A DNA stretch of 64,000 nt from Helicobacter ganmani (GTDB lineage Bacteria; Campylobacterota; Campylobacteria; Campylobacterales; Helicobacteraceae): positions 62,001 through 126,000 of the forward strand of contig NZ_NXLS01000001.1 in assembly GCF_003364315.1 (NCBI RefSeq), in the 5' to 3' direction. Under the pieces are notes generated by a model. That model ran no database searches and had not been told where the DNA came from. It saw only the letters and a program-made list of their open reading frames with translations. Positions 1 to 9,763 of the stretch are shown here, piece by piece. Each line of letters starts with the position of its first letter. The first letter of the stretch is position 1. The position numbers and the translations under genes are program-made.

Positions 1-1323
1 TTGTTCTACGATTTCTTGTGAAATCTTATAGCTGCAAAATTTTGGTCCGCACATTGAGCAGAATTTCGCATCTTTAAATACCTCTTGTGGCAGACTCTCA
101 TCGTGATATTCACGCGCTCTATCTGGGTCAAGGGCAAGTTCAAATTGTCTATTCCAATCAAAATTATACCGCGCATTGCTCATTGCGTCATCTCTGATTC
201 TTGCATTTGTGCGCCCACGCGCAATATCCGCTGCGTGTGCTGCGATTTTATAAGCAATGATTCCCTCACGCACATCTTTTGCATTCGGTAGCCCTAAATG
301 CTCCTTAGGGGTAACATAACATAGCATTGCAACACCTTTCCAAGCGGCAATAGCCGCACCAATGGCTGAAGCGATATGGTCATACCCCGCAGCAATATCT
401 GTAACAAGCGGTCCTAAAACATAAAAAGGTGCCTCGTGGCAAAGCTCCTTTTGCAACTCTACATTGCGTTCAATTTCATTCATTGGCGTATGTCCCGGTC
501 CCTCTATCATCACTTGCACATCTTTTTCGTAAGCTCTTGCGGCTAATTCGCCCATTACTCTTAGCTCTTCAAGCTGGGCTTCATCACTAGAATCCGCTAG
601 ACAACCCGGACGCAAGGAATCCCCAAGACTTAAAGAGACATCGTAACGTTGGCAAATATCTAAAATGTCATCAAAGGCTTCATAAAAGGGATTTTGTTTG
701 TGATAATGCAACATCCAAGAAGCCATTAAGCTACCACCACGACTGACAATGCCCATTTTACGTTTGGATAGTTTTGGCATATGTTCTAGGAGGAATCCGC
801 AATGGATTGTGAAATAACTTACGCCTTGCCTTGCCTGTCTCTCCATTACTTCTAGCATAGTGTCAATATCTAGCGCATTAATGTCGTTTTTCACATCGTG
901 TAGAATCTGATAGATTGGCACTGTGCCAATCGGCACACTAGAGCTTTGGATTACTGCTTCTCTGATAGAATCTAAATCTCCCCCTGTGCTTAAATCCATA
1001 ATCGTATCCGCTCCATATTTAATGGAAATTAGTGTTTTTTGCACTTCCTCTTCAATAGAACTTGCAAGTGCAGAACTACCGATATTAGAATTAATCTTAG
1101 TGCGCGTTGCGATTCCAATTCCCATTGGTTCTAAATTCGTGTGATTTATGTTTGCAGGTATTATAAGCCGCCCTTTCTCCACTTCTTTACGCACGATTTC
1201 GGGACTTAAATGCTCAAGATTGGCGACATATTCCATTTCTTGCGTGATGACACCCTTTTTTGCATAGCGTAATTGCGTTTTGATTTTATCTTTTTCTCTT
1301 GCTTTTATCCATGCTTTTCGCAT
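1..1323 (-). CDS. thiC: Phosphomethylpyrimidine synthase ThiC (3' end cut by window edge)
   Basis: Radical-SAM enzyme that rearranges aminoimidazole ribotide into hydroxymethylpyrimidine phosphate, the pyrimidine half of thiamine. The first 441 codons lie in the window, from ATG at 1323 preceded by a good GGAG site; the stop codon is beyond base 1. Near the visible end is the ThiC [4Fe-4S] signature CSMCGPKFC (C422, C425, C430), so only a few residues are missing. The long central stretch with [14 protein letters not shown], the MIEGPGHTP segment and the downstream [14 protein letters not shown] are typical of the family. The 164 bases upstream contain no recognisable TPP riboswitch core, so riboswitch control is not apparent. 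Family assignment is secure; regulation is unknown. Confidence 0.97.
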   Translation of the reverse strand, partial: MRKAWIKAREKDKIKTQLRYAKKGVITQEMEYVANLEHLSPEIVRKEVEKGRLIIPANINHTNLEPMGIGIATRTKINSNIGSSALASSIEEEVQKTLISIKYGADTIMDLSTGGDLDSIREAVIQSSSVPIGTVPIYQILHDVKNDINALDIDTMLEVMERQARQGVSYFTIHCGFLLEHMPKLSKRKMGIVSRGGSLMASWMLHYHKQNPFYEAFDDILDICQRYDVSLSLGDSLRPGCLADSSDEAQLEELRVMGELAARAYEKDVQVMIEGPGHTPMNEIERNVELQKELCHEAPFYVLGPLVTDIAAGYDHIASAIGAAIAAWKGVAMLCYVTPKEHLGLPNAKDVREGIIAYKIAAHAADIARGRTNARIRDDAMSNARYNFDWNRQFELALDPDRAREYHDESLPQEVFKDAKFCSMCGPKFCSYKISQEIVEQ

Positions 1324-1487
1324 AGAATCTCCTTTGGAAGTTTGAATTCATCATTAGATTCTAAATCTTTAGTTGTAAAAGATATAAAATATCAAAATAA
1401 AAATAAAATTTAGCTTTTTTTGTAGATTTTATGGCAAAAACCTCGCAAATCATTGCAAAATCAAGTGATAATGTTTAGAAATAGAAT

Positions 1488-2243
1488 TTATTTTGCAAGC
1501 CAAATTTTAGCGATTTTTTCTAGTTTTTCCACGCTATCACTTGCATAGAAAGTTACTTTTGGAGGATTCTCAAAAGACTTTAAAATATAAGAGTTTTGCA
1601 GGTATTCCATAATGGCTTCTCCCGAATGAATGAGCAAGGGGTTGTGATGATAATAATGTGAAATGGAATCTGCAATTAAAGGGAAATGTGTGCAGCCTAA
1701 AATAATGGCTTCTGGCGTTTGGGAATAGAGGGTAAAGTAATGTTTCATTGTTGATTTCAAGATTTCACCCTCAAAAATGCCTTCTTCCACAATAGGAACA
1801 AAAAGGCTAGTGGCAAGCCCAAAAGTGTTATGATAACCCTCAAATGCTAAAAGCTCACTATAAAGCTTGCTTTGAATCGTCGCTTTTGTGCCTAAAATCA
1901 AGATTTTGGAAGCTTTATTGGGGATTTTATTTTTAAGTGCTAAAACTCCCGGCTCAATCACACCAACAATAGGATAGGGTGCAACTGCTTGCATAGCTTT
2001 CAAGCCATAAGCACTCACGGTGTTGCAAGCAATAACAAGTAAATCCAAATCAAAAGTTTTAAAAAATTCTAGTGCTTCTAGGGAATATTGTGCAATAGTT
2101 TCTGCGCTGCGCACACCATAGGGGACACGTGCAGTATCTCCATAATAGATGATTTCGCTGAAGTTGTGGGAATGGATAAGACTTTTTAGGACACTTATAC
2201 CCCCTGCGCCGCTATCAAATACACCAATTCTTTGTGGAATCAT
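1488..2243 (-). CDS. murI: Glutamate racemase MurI
   Basis: Converts L-glutamate to D-glutamate for peptidoglycan. The 251-residue length is normal. The N-terminal FDSGAGG (D10), the two catalytic cysteines in ACNTVSAYG (C73) and LGCTHFPL (C184), and the YGDTARVPYG segment are all present, so the enzyme should be active. It starts 3 bases after the rho stop codon on the same strand, so the two are probably co-transcribed with rho first. Confidence 0.97.
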   Translation of the reverse strand: MIPQRIGVFDSGAGGISVLKSLIHSHNFSEIIYYGDTARVPYGVRSAETIAQYSLEALEFFKTFDLDLLVIACNTVSAYGLKAMQAVAPYPIVGVIEPGVLALKNKIPNKASKILILGTKATIQSKLYSELLAFEGYHNTFGLATSLFVPIVEEGIFEGEILKSTMKHYFTLYSQTPEAIILGCTHFPLIADSISHYYHHNPLLIHSGEAIMEYLQNSYILKSFENPPKVTFYASDSVEKLEKIAKIWLAK

Positions 2244-2246
2244 ATT

Positions 2247-3572
2247 TTAATCTTTTGCATCGTTATTCATCATATTTAAAAATTCTTCATTGTCTTTGGA
2301 TTTTTGCATTTGGGAATAAAGAAAAGTCAGAGCGTCAATCTCATTATTCATTTGATGAATCGCATTGCGCAATACCCAAACTTTTTGTAATTTGTCGCTA
2401 CCTAAGAGTAATTCTTCTTTGCGTGTGCCACTTTTTAGAATATCCATTGCGGGATAAATTCTGCGCTCTGCAATATGACGCGCCAAGACAATTTCACTAT
2501 TTCCTGTGCCTTTAAATTCCTCAAAAATCACTTCGTCCATTCTAGAGCCTGTTTCAATCAGTGCAGTTGCGATAATCGTTAGACTTCCGCCCTGTTCAAT
2601 ATTTCTTGCTGCTCCAAAGAATCGTTTGGGTTTGTGCAAGGCGTTTGCATCAACCCCACCACTAAGCACTTTACCGCTGCTAGGTGTAGCAGTGTTATAA
2701 GCTCTTGCAAGACGCGTAATGGAATCTAGTAAAATCACGACATCTTTGCCCATTTCTACCATTCTTTTTGCTTTCTCTACGACAAGTTCTGCTACGCGCG
2801 TATGGTTGTTGGCGGGCATATCAAAGGTGGAGCTATAAACTTCACCTTTCACACTTCTTTCCATATCAGTAACTTCCTCTGGACGTTCATCTACGAGTAA
2901 GACGATCAATTCTACCTCTGGGTGATTTTGGGTGATTCCATAGGCAAGCTCTTTCATTAGCTCTGTTTTACCCGTTCTTGGAGGTGCGACAATCAATGCA
3001 CGTTGTCCTTTTCCAATAGGAGCAAATAAATCCAACATTCTACCTGTGATTTTAAAGCTATTGTATTCTAATTTGATTTGTTCGGTTGGAAAGAGAGGCG
3101 TAAGATTATCAAAAAGTGGGCGATTTTTCATCTCCTCTGGAGATTGATAATTGATTGCTTCTACCTTTAAAAGGGCATAATATCTTTCTTGGTCTTTTGG
3201 AGAGCGAACTTGTCCTGTGATAATATCTCCATTTCTTAGAGTAAATCTACGAATCTGTGTGCTACTTACATAAGCATCATTTTGCGAGCCGGAGAAATTT
3301 TCATCAATGGCACGTAAGAATCCATACCCCTCACTTGTAATCTCTAAGATTCCTGTAAATAGGATAAATCCACCCTTGCTAACTTGTGTTTTTAAAATCT
3401 CAAAAATCAAATCTTGACGCAAAAATTCTTGTGGATTTTCAATACCCAAAGATTTTGCGATTTCTGCAAGTTTATTAATGGATTTTGCGCGTAAATCTTC
3501 AATCGTATAGCCCTCAACGGGTGTATGAGTGCGGGTTTTGTGTTCTTTTTTGTTTGAATTGTTTTCGCTCAT
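2247..3572 (-). CDS. rho: Transcription termination factor Rho
   Basis: Hexameric RNA-dependent ATPase that ends transcription at Rho-dependent sites. The 441-residue protein has the usual order: Rho N-terminal domain (about 22-65), cold-shock-like RNA-binding domain containing EGYGFLR (about 70-145), then a RecA-type ATPase with the P-loop PPRTGKT (about 198-204), Walker [17 protein letters not shown] and the secondary RNA-binding stretch [19 protein letters not shown] Lys/Asn/Thr-rich N-terminal tail of about 20 residues precedes these domains. ATG at 3572 has a GGCG-containing ribosome site (TAAGGCGACAA). murI follows 3 bases after the stop. Confidence 0.98.
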   Translation of the reverse strand: MSENNSNKKEHKTRTHTPVEGYTIEDLRAKSINKLAEIAKSLGIENPQEFLRQDLIFEILKTQVSKGGFILFTGILEITSEGYGFLRAIDENFSGSQNDAYVSSTQIRRFTLRNGDIITGQVRSPKDQERYYALLKVEAINYQSPEEMKNRPLFDNLTPLFPTEQIKLEYNSFKITGRMLDLFAPIGKGQRALIVAPPRTGKTELMKELAYGITQNHPEVELIVLLVDERPEEVTDMERSVKGEVYSSTFDMPANNHTRVAELVVEKAKRMVEMGKDVVILLDSITRLARAYNTATPSSGKVLSGGVDANALHKPKRFFGAARNIEQGGSLTIIATALIETGSRMDEVIFEEFKGTGNSEIVLARHIAERRIYPAMDILKSGTRKEELLLGSDKLQKVWVLRNAIHQMNNEIDALTFLYSQMQKSKDNEEFLNMMNNDAKD

Positions 3573-3752
3573 TTGTCGCCTTAATTTTGTTTAGGATTCC
3601 TTGCAAAGAGGTTTCTTGAAAAATTTAAAAATTGTGGAAAAACGGATGTTAAAATCCCTGAAGTCCTTTATGCAGTTCCTTATAACTTCTCTTTGAATGA
3701 AGTGATGAGAAAATTTTAATCTAAAAAGATAAACTTGTCAAGATTTAATGTG
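3573..3752. other. Intergenic region between rho and the LysE-type gene
   Basis: This 180-base AT-rich gap lies upstream of rho on the minus strand and downstream of the LysE-type gene. Reading the minus strand there is a possible -10 (TTATAAG, near base 3688) ahead of rho. No convincing hairpin terminator or RNA gene was seen. Confidence 0.35.
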
Positions 3753-4394
3753 TTAAATTTCATTGAAAAACACAAGTTGAAAACTTTGATAACTTGAGAT
3801 AAAAAGTAGAATCCCAAAAAGAATAAAAACGATTCCACAAATTTTATCAATTTTATCAAAAAATGTGTTGTTGATGAATTTTCTAAAAAATACACCCAGC
3901 ATAATCACAAGAATAAAAGTAAAAAATAATCCACAGAGCAAGACTAAAAGACTAATCTCTAAATATTGATTCATAAAAGGTGTAATAATAACAGCAAAAA
4001 AGAGGATAGCTTTGGGATTGGAGAGATTCAGTAAAAACCCTTTGAGAATAAAATCATAAAAGAAAGTTTTGCTTGTTTGTAAATGTAAATGAAAATCAAT
4101 GGTATTTTTCGGTTTTCTTAAAAGCGCAAAAGCAACATAAAATAAATAGAATCCACCAATACAGCTTAGGATTCCTTGAGATAACGCACCATTTATCAGA
4201 TGGGCAAAGCCAAAATAAATCAAACTGATAAAAACAAGCCAACCACAAAAAATGCCAAATAAGCTAGAAAAACCAGCCTTAGTGCCAAAACTAATGGTGT
4301 TTCTAAGCACAAACAAAATATCCGGTCCAGGTGTCAAAGCACCAATGAAACCGACAATAAAAAGCGTGCTAAGTTCTAAGATTAGAGATTCCAT
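3753..4394 (-). CDS. LysE/RhtB family amino-acid exporter
   Basis: A 213-residue inner-membrane protein with about six hydrophobic segments. The N-terminal GFIGALTPGPDILFVLRN followed by GTKAGFSSLFGIFCGW is the signature of the LysE/RhtB exporters, which expel amino acids or related small molecules by proton exchange. The substrate cannot be read from sequence. Its ATG overlaps the pyrB stop codon by one base (TAATG), so translation is probably coupled to pyrB; no functional link to pyrimidine synthesis is obvious. Confidence 0.88.
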   Translation of the reverse strand: MESLILELSTLFIVGFIGALTPGPDILFVLRNTISFGTKAGFSSLFGIFCGWLVFISLIYFGFAHLINGALSQGILSCIGGFYLFYVAFALLRKPKNTIDFHLHLQTSKTFFYDFILKGFLLNLSNPKAILFFAVIITPFMNQYLEISLLVLLCGLFFTFILVIMLGVFFRKFINNTFFDKIDKICGIVFILFGILLFISSYQSFQLVFFNEI

Positions 4395-5308
4395 TAAAAG
4401 TAAGGGAAGTTTTTTGGAATCTTTGAGCTACTATCGTGCATAATGAGTGTTTCTAAAACCGCCATACGAATTGCGACACCATTTGTTACTTGTTCTAATA
4501 TTTTACAGCGTGGGTCTTTTAGCATTGCATCACTAATATCAATATTGCGATGCACAGGTCCGGGGTGTAACAAGATAATATCGCGATTACCAAAAATTTC
4601 TTGCGTAATACAATAATCACTTGCATAGTCTTTTAAGCTTGAATATATCGGGCAATCGTGCCGCTCTGTTTGTGTGCGCAAACTCATCACTGCATCAACT
4701 TCATCAATGACTTCTTTTAAAAATAAGCAATGGCGCAAGGAAGTTTTCGGAATAAAATGCGGAGGACCTACCAAAATCACTTCCATTCCAAATCTGCCTA
4801 AAAGTTCAATGTTGCTATTAGCCACACGCGAATTACGAATATCACCCACAATCGCAATTTTTTTACCCTCTAGGTTGCCCAAATGTTTGCGTAAGGTAAG
4901 CAAATCTAAAAGTGCTTGTGTTGGGTGCGCGTGCGCGCCATCGCCTCCATTGATAATAGAGCAAGAAACATATTGAGAAAGAATGTTTGGCACGCCAGAG
5001 TTTCTATGTCGGACGATAATTGCGCTTGGATTCATTGCATTGAGATTTGCTGCGGTGTCAAAAAGCGTTTCTCCTTTTGCAGTAGAGCTACGAGAGACAT
5101 CTAAACGCACCACACTTCCACCTAATCTTTTAGTTGCAACTTCAAAGCTAGAGAGCGTGCGGGTAGAGTTTTCAAAAAAGATTGTAATAATAATATGCCC
5201 ATTTAAGCTATTTCTAGGTTTAGATTCTAAAAAGCTTTGAGCTAAATCCAAAATTTGTTCCACTTCGTTTTTATTAAAGTCTTTAGTTTCTAAGAGATGT
5301 CGCGCCAT
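4394..5308 (-). CDS. pyrB: Aspartate carbamoyltransferase, catalytic subunit PyrB
   Basis: Joins carbamoyl phosphate and aspartate in pyrimidine synthesis. I chose ATG at 5308 (304 residues) over an upstream in-frame ATG at 5344, because GAGG lies a normal distance before 5308 and [11 protein letters not shown] is the usual N-terminus. Visible sites are the carbamoyl-phosphate loop FFENSTRT (S48-T51), the 80s-loop lysine (SSTAKGE, K78), HAHPTQ (H128) and the aspartate-binding [10 protein letters not shown]. No pyrI regulatory-subunit gene is nearby. The stop overlaps the next ATG by one base. Confidence 0.97.
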   Translation of the reverse strand: MARHLLETKDFNKNEVEQILDLAQSFLESKPRNSLNGHIIITIFFENSTRTLSSFEVATKRLGGSVVRLDVSRSSTAKGETLFDTAANLNAMNPSAIIVRHRNSGVPNILSQYVSCSIINGGDGAHAHPTQALLDLLTLRKHLGNLEGKKIAIVGDIRNSRVANSNIELLGRFGMEVILVGPPHFIPKTSLRHCLFLKEVIDEVDAVMSLRTQTERHDCPIYSSLKDYASDYCITQEIFGNRDIILLHPGPVHRNIDISDAMLKDPRCKILEQVTNGVAIRMAVLETLIMHDSSSKIPKNFPYF

Positions 5309-5410
5309 AATCCAACCTCGCAAGTCTTTATAAAGTCTAAACAATAAAATTATAAATTTATTTTGCTTTAAGTTTCCTTTGCGGTTATATTATTTGGAGT
5401 AAGATTATGC

Positions 5411-5416
5411 TAAAAT
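5411..5416 (+). promoter_or_regulatory. Extended -10 promoter element upstream of ugd
   Basis: TATGCTAAAAT ending at 5416 matches an extended -10 (TGn followed by TAAAAT) in an AT-rich context, the usual sigma-70 arrangement in this group. It lies 33 bases before the ugd start, between divergent pyrB and ugd. Confidence 0.5.
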
Positions 5417-5449
5417 GCGAAAGTTTTATGAATTTCAAAGGTAATCTTG

Positions 5450-6784
5450 ATGAATATAGCAATGATTGGCACAGGATATGTGGGATTAGTAAGCGGGACT
5501 TGTTTTGCCGAAATGGGAAATAGAGTTGTTTGTGTAGATGTGGTAGAATCCAAAATTGCACAACTCAAATCCGGTGAGATTCCTATTTATGAGCCGGGTT
5601 TAGAAGAACTTGTAAATAAAAACTATCAAAATGGTAATTTATATTTCACTACTTCCTTACAAGAGGCATTAAAAAATTGTGAAATTGTATTTATCGCAGT
5701 AGGCACACCTATGGGTGAAGATGGCAGTGCGGATTTACAATATGTGCTTCAAGCCGCAAAAGAAATTGGCGAAACAATGGAATCGCAACTTATTGTCGTA
5801 GATAAATCCACCGTTCCAGTTGGCACTGCACAAAAGGTTCAAGTAACGATTAATGAAGCGCTTAAAGCACGTAAGAAAAAGATTCCATTTGGAGTTGCAA
5901 GCAATCCAGAGTTTTTAAAGGAGGGAGATGCGATTAATGATTTTCTTAAGCCAGACCGCGTTGTCATTGGTGCAGAGGAAGAGTGGGTAAAGGAGCGTTT
6001 AAAAGAGCTTTACGCTCCTTTTTGCCGTAGTCGCGACAGATTTATTGTAATGGATATTAAAAGCGCAGAGATGACAAAGTATGCAGCAAACGCAATGCTA
6101 GCAACGAAAATTAGTTTTATCAATGAGATTGCAAATATTTGCGAGGCGGTGGGCGCAAATGTAAATGATGTTCGTGTTGGAATCGGGAGTGATAAGCGCA
6201 TAGGATATAATTTTATTTATCCGGGTTGTGGCTATGGGGGGAGTTGTTTTCCAAAAGATGTAAAAGCTTTATCAAGAATTGCATTAGAAAATGGAATGAA
6301 TCCTAAGGTGATTTGCGCAGTAGAACAAGTCAATTATGAGCAAAAGCGAATCTTGGGTAAAAAAATCGTGCAGCATTTTGGCAATGATTTAAGTGAAAGG
6401 CAAATTTGTGTTTGGGGGCTTAGTTTCAAGCCAGAAACAGACGATATGCGTGAGGCAACTTCTATTGTTCTCATTAATGAATTAATTGCACGCGGTGCGG
6501 TGGTAAAAGCATATGACCCTAAGGCAATGCAAGAAGCGCAGCAATTTTATCTCAAAGGGATTCCAAATATTTTATATGCCAAAAACAAATATGACGCATT
6601 AGAAAATTGTGATTGTCTCGTGCTAGTTACAGAATGGAAAGAGTTTAGAAGTCCGGATTTTTTGGAAATCAAAGAGCGTTTGAAAACACCTATCATTTTT
6701 GATGGACGCAATCAATACAATGCCAAAAGACTTAAAGAGCTCGGCTTTACTTATTATGAAATCGGTGTTCAATTATGTGTCTAA
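5450..6784 (+). CDS. ugd: UDP-glucose 6-dehydrogenase
   Basis: Oxidises UDP-glucose to UDP-glucuronate with NAD, supplying a precursor for capsule, LPS or glycoprotein sugars. ATG at 5450 follows AAGG at a normal distance; a TTG one codon earlier is also possible. The 444-residue protein shows the Rossmann motif GTGYVG (8-13), the middle-domain segment SAEMTKYAANAMLATK and the catalytic-cysteine loop GCGYGGSCFPKD (C266), followed by the C-terminal UDP-binding domain. The last 10 bases overlap the next gene. Other glycan genes in the window make a role in surface polysaccharide plausible. Confidence 0.95.
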   Translation: MNIAMIGTGYVGLVSGTCFAEMGNRVVCVDVVESKIAQLKSGEIPIYEPGLEELVNKNYQNGNLYFTTSLQEALKNCEIVFIAVGTPMGEDGSADLQYVLQAAKEIGETMESQLIVVDKSTVPVGTAQKVQVTINEALKARKKKIPFGVASNPEFLKEGDAINDFLKPDRVVIGAEEEWVKERLKELYAPFCRSRDRFIVMDIKSAEMTKYAANAMLATKISFINEIANICEAVGANVNDVRVGIGSDKRIGYNFIYPGCGYGGSCFPKDVKALSRIALENGMNPKVICAVEQVNYEQKRILGKKIVQHFGNDLSERQICVWGLSFKPETDDMREATSIVLINELIARGAVVKAYDPKAMQEAQQFYLKGIPNILYAKNKYDALENCDCLVLVTEWKEFRSPDFLEIKERLKTPIIFDGRNQYNAKRLKELGFTYYEIGVQLCV

Positions 6785-7326
6785 AGCATTTGTTGCGATT
6801 CTTTTTTGGTGGAATCTTAATCGGTATTTTATTGATTTTGAATGGTTGCACTAAAATGGAATCTTTGAAATCTAAATTAATTCCCTCTAAACCTGAAGAA
6901 TCTTATATTCAAGCAACACGCAAAAGTGAGCTAGTCTTTGATGAGATTACGCGGATTGTTTTAATTGCGGTGCATTTAAATTCCTATGATGAGAAAAATT
7001 ATCTACACGAAAATGGAGAAGTATTTTTTGTAGATGTGTATCAAAGCGAGCAGAATTCCTTAGGATTCTTGGAAAACGGCTATCATTTGACTTTAAGCAA
7101 TGGAGAATCCCCAATAAAAATTACCCGACTGCAAAGCAAAGATTTACAGGGGTTAATGAAGCAAAATGCTATGCGTTGGGGGGAATACTATTTGGTTAAA
7201 TTTGCGCCGCAAAATAAACGCATACAAGATAGTTTAACACTCGTGTTAAGCCACCCAAAATTTGGTGAAAATTTCTTAAAATTTGGCTTTAAAGGCTTAA
7301 GTAAAGAGGATTTAAAAGGAAAGTAA
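6775..7326 (+). CDS. Putative lipoprotein of unknown function
   Basis: A 183-residue protein with a hydrophobic N-terminus ending in the lipobox ILNGC (C25), so it should be a lipid-anchored envelope protein. The mature part has no motif I recognise. It is mostly predicted extracytoplasmic, with a stretch of hydrophobic and polar beta-like segments and no cysteines after C25. It starts inside the ugd 3' end (10-base overlap), and tlyA begins directly after its stop codon, so it sits within an ugd-lipoprotein-tlyA-ribF-cmoA transcription unit. Function unknown. Confidence 0.8.
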   Translation: MCLKHLLRFFFGGILIGILLILNGCTKMESLKSKLIPSKPEESYIQATRKSELVFDEITRIVLIAVHLNSYDEKNYLHENGEVFFVDVYQSEQNSLGFLENGYHLTLSNGESPIKITRLQSKDLQGLMKQNAMRWGEYYLVKFAPQNKRIQDSLTLVLSHPKFGENFLKFGFKGLSKEDLKGK

Positions 7327-8097
7327 TTGCAAGATTTGCAAACTATACAAAAAATACGATTGGATATTGCTTGTGTGAAATTAGGTTTATGTGAATCACG
7401 CAACAAGGCACAAAGTCTCATCAAAAAGGGTAAAGTTTGCGTGAATGATAAAGTATGCAAGAGGGTTTCTTGTGAAGTTTCCTCTTGCGATTCCATTTCC
7501 TTTTTAGAATCTTTGTGCTTTGTGAGTCGTGCAGGGGAGAAACTGCATTGTTTCTTGGAATCCAATCCCTACTTAAAGCAGAATTTTCATCGGTTGAATG
7601 CCCTAGACATAGGCGCAAGCACGGGCGGATTTAGCGAAGTGTTGTTAAGATTAGGTGTGGAATCTCTCGTGTGCGTAGATGTGGGGAGCAATCAGCTGCA
7701 TAAGAGTTTAAGAGAGAATCCGCGCGTGAGATTCTATGAGCGCACAGATATTCGTAATTTTGCGAGAGAAAATCAAGCATTGCAAACTTTTCCGCTTGTG
7801 GTTTGCGATGTTTCTTTTATTTCTATCAAGGATATTTTAAGTGCAATCAAGGCATTAGCAAGTGGGCTTTTGATTTTGCTTTTTAAACCACAATTTGAAG
7901 TGGGAGTGGAAGCAAAACGCAATAAAAAGGGCGTGTTAATGGAATCAAAAAGCGCGAAAGTAGCATTAGAGCAGACACTTGCGCTTTTGGAAAATAAGGG
8001 CTTTAGGATTCTAGTTTGTGAGGAATCTAAAGTGAGAGGAAAGGAAGGAAATGTTGAGTTTTTTATCGCTTGCCAAACAGCCAAGCCTAGCGCGTAA
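7327..8097 (+). CDS. tlyA: TlyA family rRNA (cytidine-2'-O)-methyltransferase
   Basis: The N-terminal S4 RNA-binding domain (RLDIACVKLGLCESRNKAQSL..., about 10-60) is followed by a FtsJ-like methyltransferase domain with the SAM loop ALDIGASTGGFSEVLL and downstream CDVSFIS. Known family members 2'-O-methylate cytidines in rRNA and set capreomycin susceptibility. Older annotations call it a haemolysin. The start is TTG at 7327, immediately after the preceding stop codon and behind AAAAGGAAAG. At 256 residues it is close to the short (type I) class. It overlaps ribF by 47 bases. Confidence 0.93.
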   Translation: MQDLQTIQKIRLDIACVKLGLCESRNKAQSLIKKGKVCVNDKVCKRVSCEVSSCDSISFLESLCFVSRAGEKLHCFLESNPYLKQNFHRLNALDIGASTGGFSEVLLRLGVESLVCVDVGSNQLHKSLRENPRVRFYERTDIRNFARENQALQTFPLVVCDVSFISIKDILSAIKALASGLLILLFKPQFEVGVEAKRNKKGVLMESKSAKVALEQTLALLENKGFRILVCEESKVRGKEGNVEFFIACQTAKPSA

Positions 8098-9013
8098 TAT
8101 CACAAGTCTTGCGCTTGGGAAATTTGATGGAATGCACAGCGCACACCAAGTTCTTTTTGAAAAATTAGGCGATAAAGGCGCGATTTTGTGCATTGAAAAC
8201 AATCAAGGCGAGTTACTACCTCAAAAATATCGCGCATTTTATGCTTCCTATCCGATTTTTTCACTACCTTTAGAATATGTCCGCAGCAAAAGCGACAAGG
8301 AGTTTGTAGAGTTTTTGTTGGAGATTCTGCCTAATTTAGAATGTTTGGTTGTAGGATATGATTTTCGTTTTGGCAAGGAGCGGCATTACTATACTTTTGA
8401 CTTGCAAAAGAGATTTCAAGGGAGAGTAATTGTGGTTGATGAGGTGTTTTATAAAAAACTCTCTGTGCATAGCGGGTTAATCAAAGAGTTGTTGATTAAT
8501 GGTAATTTAAAGCAGGCAAACAAACTGCTAGGGCGTCCCTTTGAGATTCGCGGTGGAATCGTGCGGGGGCAGGGGATTGGTGCAAAGGAACTTGTCGCGA
8601 CCATTAACCTGCAAAACGATGGATTTTTGCTCCCAAAGGAGGGAGTGTATGCGGGGTTTGTGCAATTAGGCGCACAAAGTGCGGAATCCCTAAAATATCC
8701 CGCAGTAATTTTCATCGGTAATCGTCTAAGCACGGATAAATCTTTTGCGATTGAGGGGCATTTGCTTGGAATGAAGCTAGAGGTGCAGCAAAAGGAAGCG
8801 GGATTCTTTCTTGTGAAATACTTGCGCGAAAACAAGCATTTTGAGCATTTAAGCGAGTTAAAAGAGCAGATTCAGCGAGATATTCAACGGGCTTATAAGG
8901 CTTTGAAATGTGAAAATAGAGAATCCAAAGAGAATGTGGAGAATGCAAGCGATACAAATAAGAGATTCCAAAGTCGCAATAAAGTCATAGAATCGCAAAC
9001 GCCAAAGGAATAA
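8051..9013 (+). CDS. ribF: Bifunctional riboflavin kinase / FAD synthetase RibF
   Basis: Makes FMN from riboflavin and FAD from FMN. The N-terminal adenylyltransferase domain has LALGKFDGMHSAHQ; the FGKERH region and the C-terminal kinase domain with RGQGIGAKELVATINL and PKEGVYAGFV follow. The start at 8051 sits behind AGGAAGGAA inside the 3' end of tlyA. After the kinase domain there is a Ser/Asn/Glu-rich tail of about 30 residues (from about NRESKENVE) that looks dispensable and is rich in ESK/ESQ codons, similar in style to the insert in dapE. Confidence 0.94.
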   Translation: MLSFLSLAKQPSLARNITSLALGKFDGMHSAHQVLFEKLGDKGAILCIENNQGELLPQKYRAFYASYPIFSLPLEYVRSKSDKEFVEFLLEILPNLECLVVGYDFRFGKERHYYTFDLQKRFQGRVIVVDEVFYKKLSVHSGLIKELLINGNLKQANKLLGRPFEIRGGIVRGQGIGAKELVATINLQNDGFLLPKEGVYAGFVQLGAQSAESLKYPAVIFIGNRLSTDKSFAIEGHLLGMKLEVQQKEAGFFLVKYLRENKHFEHLSELKEQIQRDIQRAYKALKCENRESKENVENASDTNKRFQSRNKVIESQTPKE

Positions 9014-9016
9014 ACA

Positions 9017-9724
9017 ATGGATAAGATTTTTACAGAGAATCCTCAAAAACAATTTGAATTTGACGCTAAAGTTGCGGGCGTGTTTGATGATATGGTAAGC
9101 CGTTCAATCCCTTATTATAAGGAAGTTTTAGGGCTTTGTGCAGATTTTACGTTAATGTATTTAAAGCCCGATTCTACCTTGCTAGATTTAGGCACAAGCA
9201 CAGGGGCAATGCTCGTGGAAATAGCTTCTAAGGCGGAGTTTCCGCTGAATCTCTATGGAATAGATAATGCAGAATCTATGTTAGAGATAGCACAGAATAA
9301 ATTAAGTGCGTATGAAATGTGTGCAAACCTCATCTGTGGCGATATTTTGGAAGTAGATTTTCCTAAAAGTGATGTGGTAATAGCGAATTACACTTTGCAA
9401 TTTATCCGCCCGCTTCAGCGCGAAAAGTTGGTGCAAAAGATTTATGATTGTCTCAATCCTAAGGGTGTTTTCATCGTCTCTGAAAAGGTAATGGTGGAGC
9501 ATAAAGAGCTAGATTTTAAGATGATTCAATATTATTTAGCAAACAAAAAGAAGCAGGGATATAGTGATTTTGAGATTGCTAAAAAGCGTGAGGCGTTGGA
9601 GAATGTGCTTGTGCCTTATAGTGAGGCAGAGAATCGCGCAATGTTTTTAAACGCGGGATTTTCTTGCGTGGAGACGCTTTTCCGCTGGGTAAATTTTGCG
9701 AGTTTTATTGTGATGAAGGGGTAG
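9017..9724 (+). CDS. cmoA: Carboxy-S-adenosyl-L-methionine synthase CmoA
   Basis: Converts SAM and prephenate into carboxy-SAM, used for 5-oxyacetyl modification of tRNA wobble uridine. The 235-residue protein has the CmoA N-terminus (FEFDAKVAGVFDDMVSRSIPYY), the SAM-binding LLDLGTSTGAML and NYTLQFIRP, all typical of the family. It starts 3 bases after ribF, and the restriction-modification pair follows after a 39-base gap. A CmoB partner is not in the window. Confidence 0.94.
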   Translation: MDKIFTENPQKQFEFDAKVAGVFDDMVSRSIPYYKEVLGLCADFTLMYLKPDSTLLDLGTSTGAMLVEIASKAEFPLNLYGIDNAESMLEIAQNKLSAYEMCANLICGDILEVDFPKSDVVIANYTLQFIRPLQREKLVQKIYDCLNPKGVFIVSEKVMVEHKELDFKMIQYYLANKKKQGYSDFEIAKKREALENVLVPYSEAENRAMFLNAGFSCVETLFRWVNFASFIVMKG

Positions 9725-9763
9725 GAATGGTGAAAGAATATTTTTATTCAAAGGGGAATGAGA

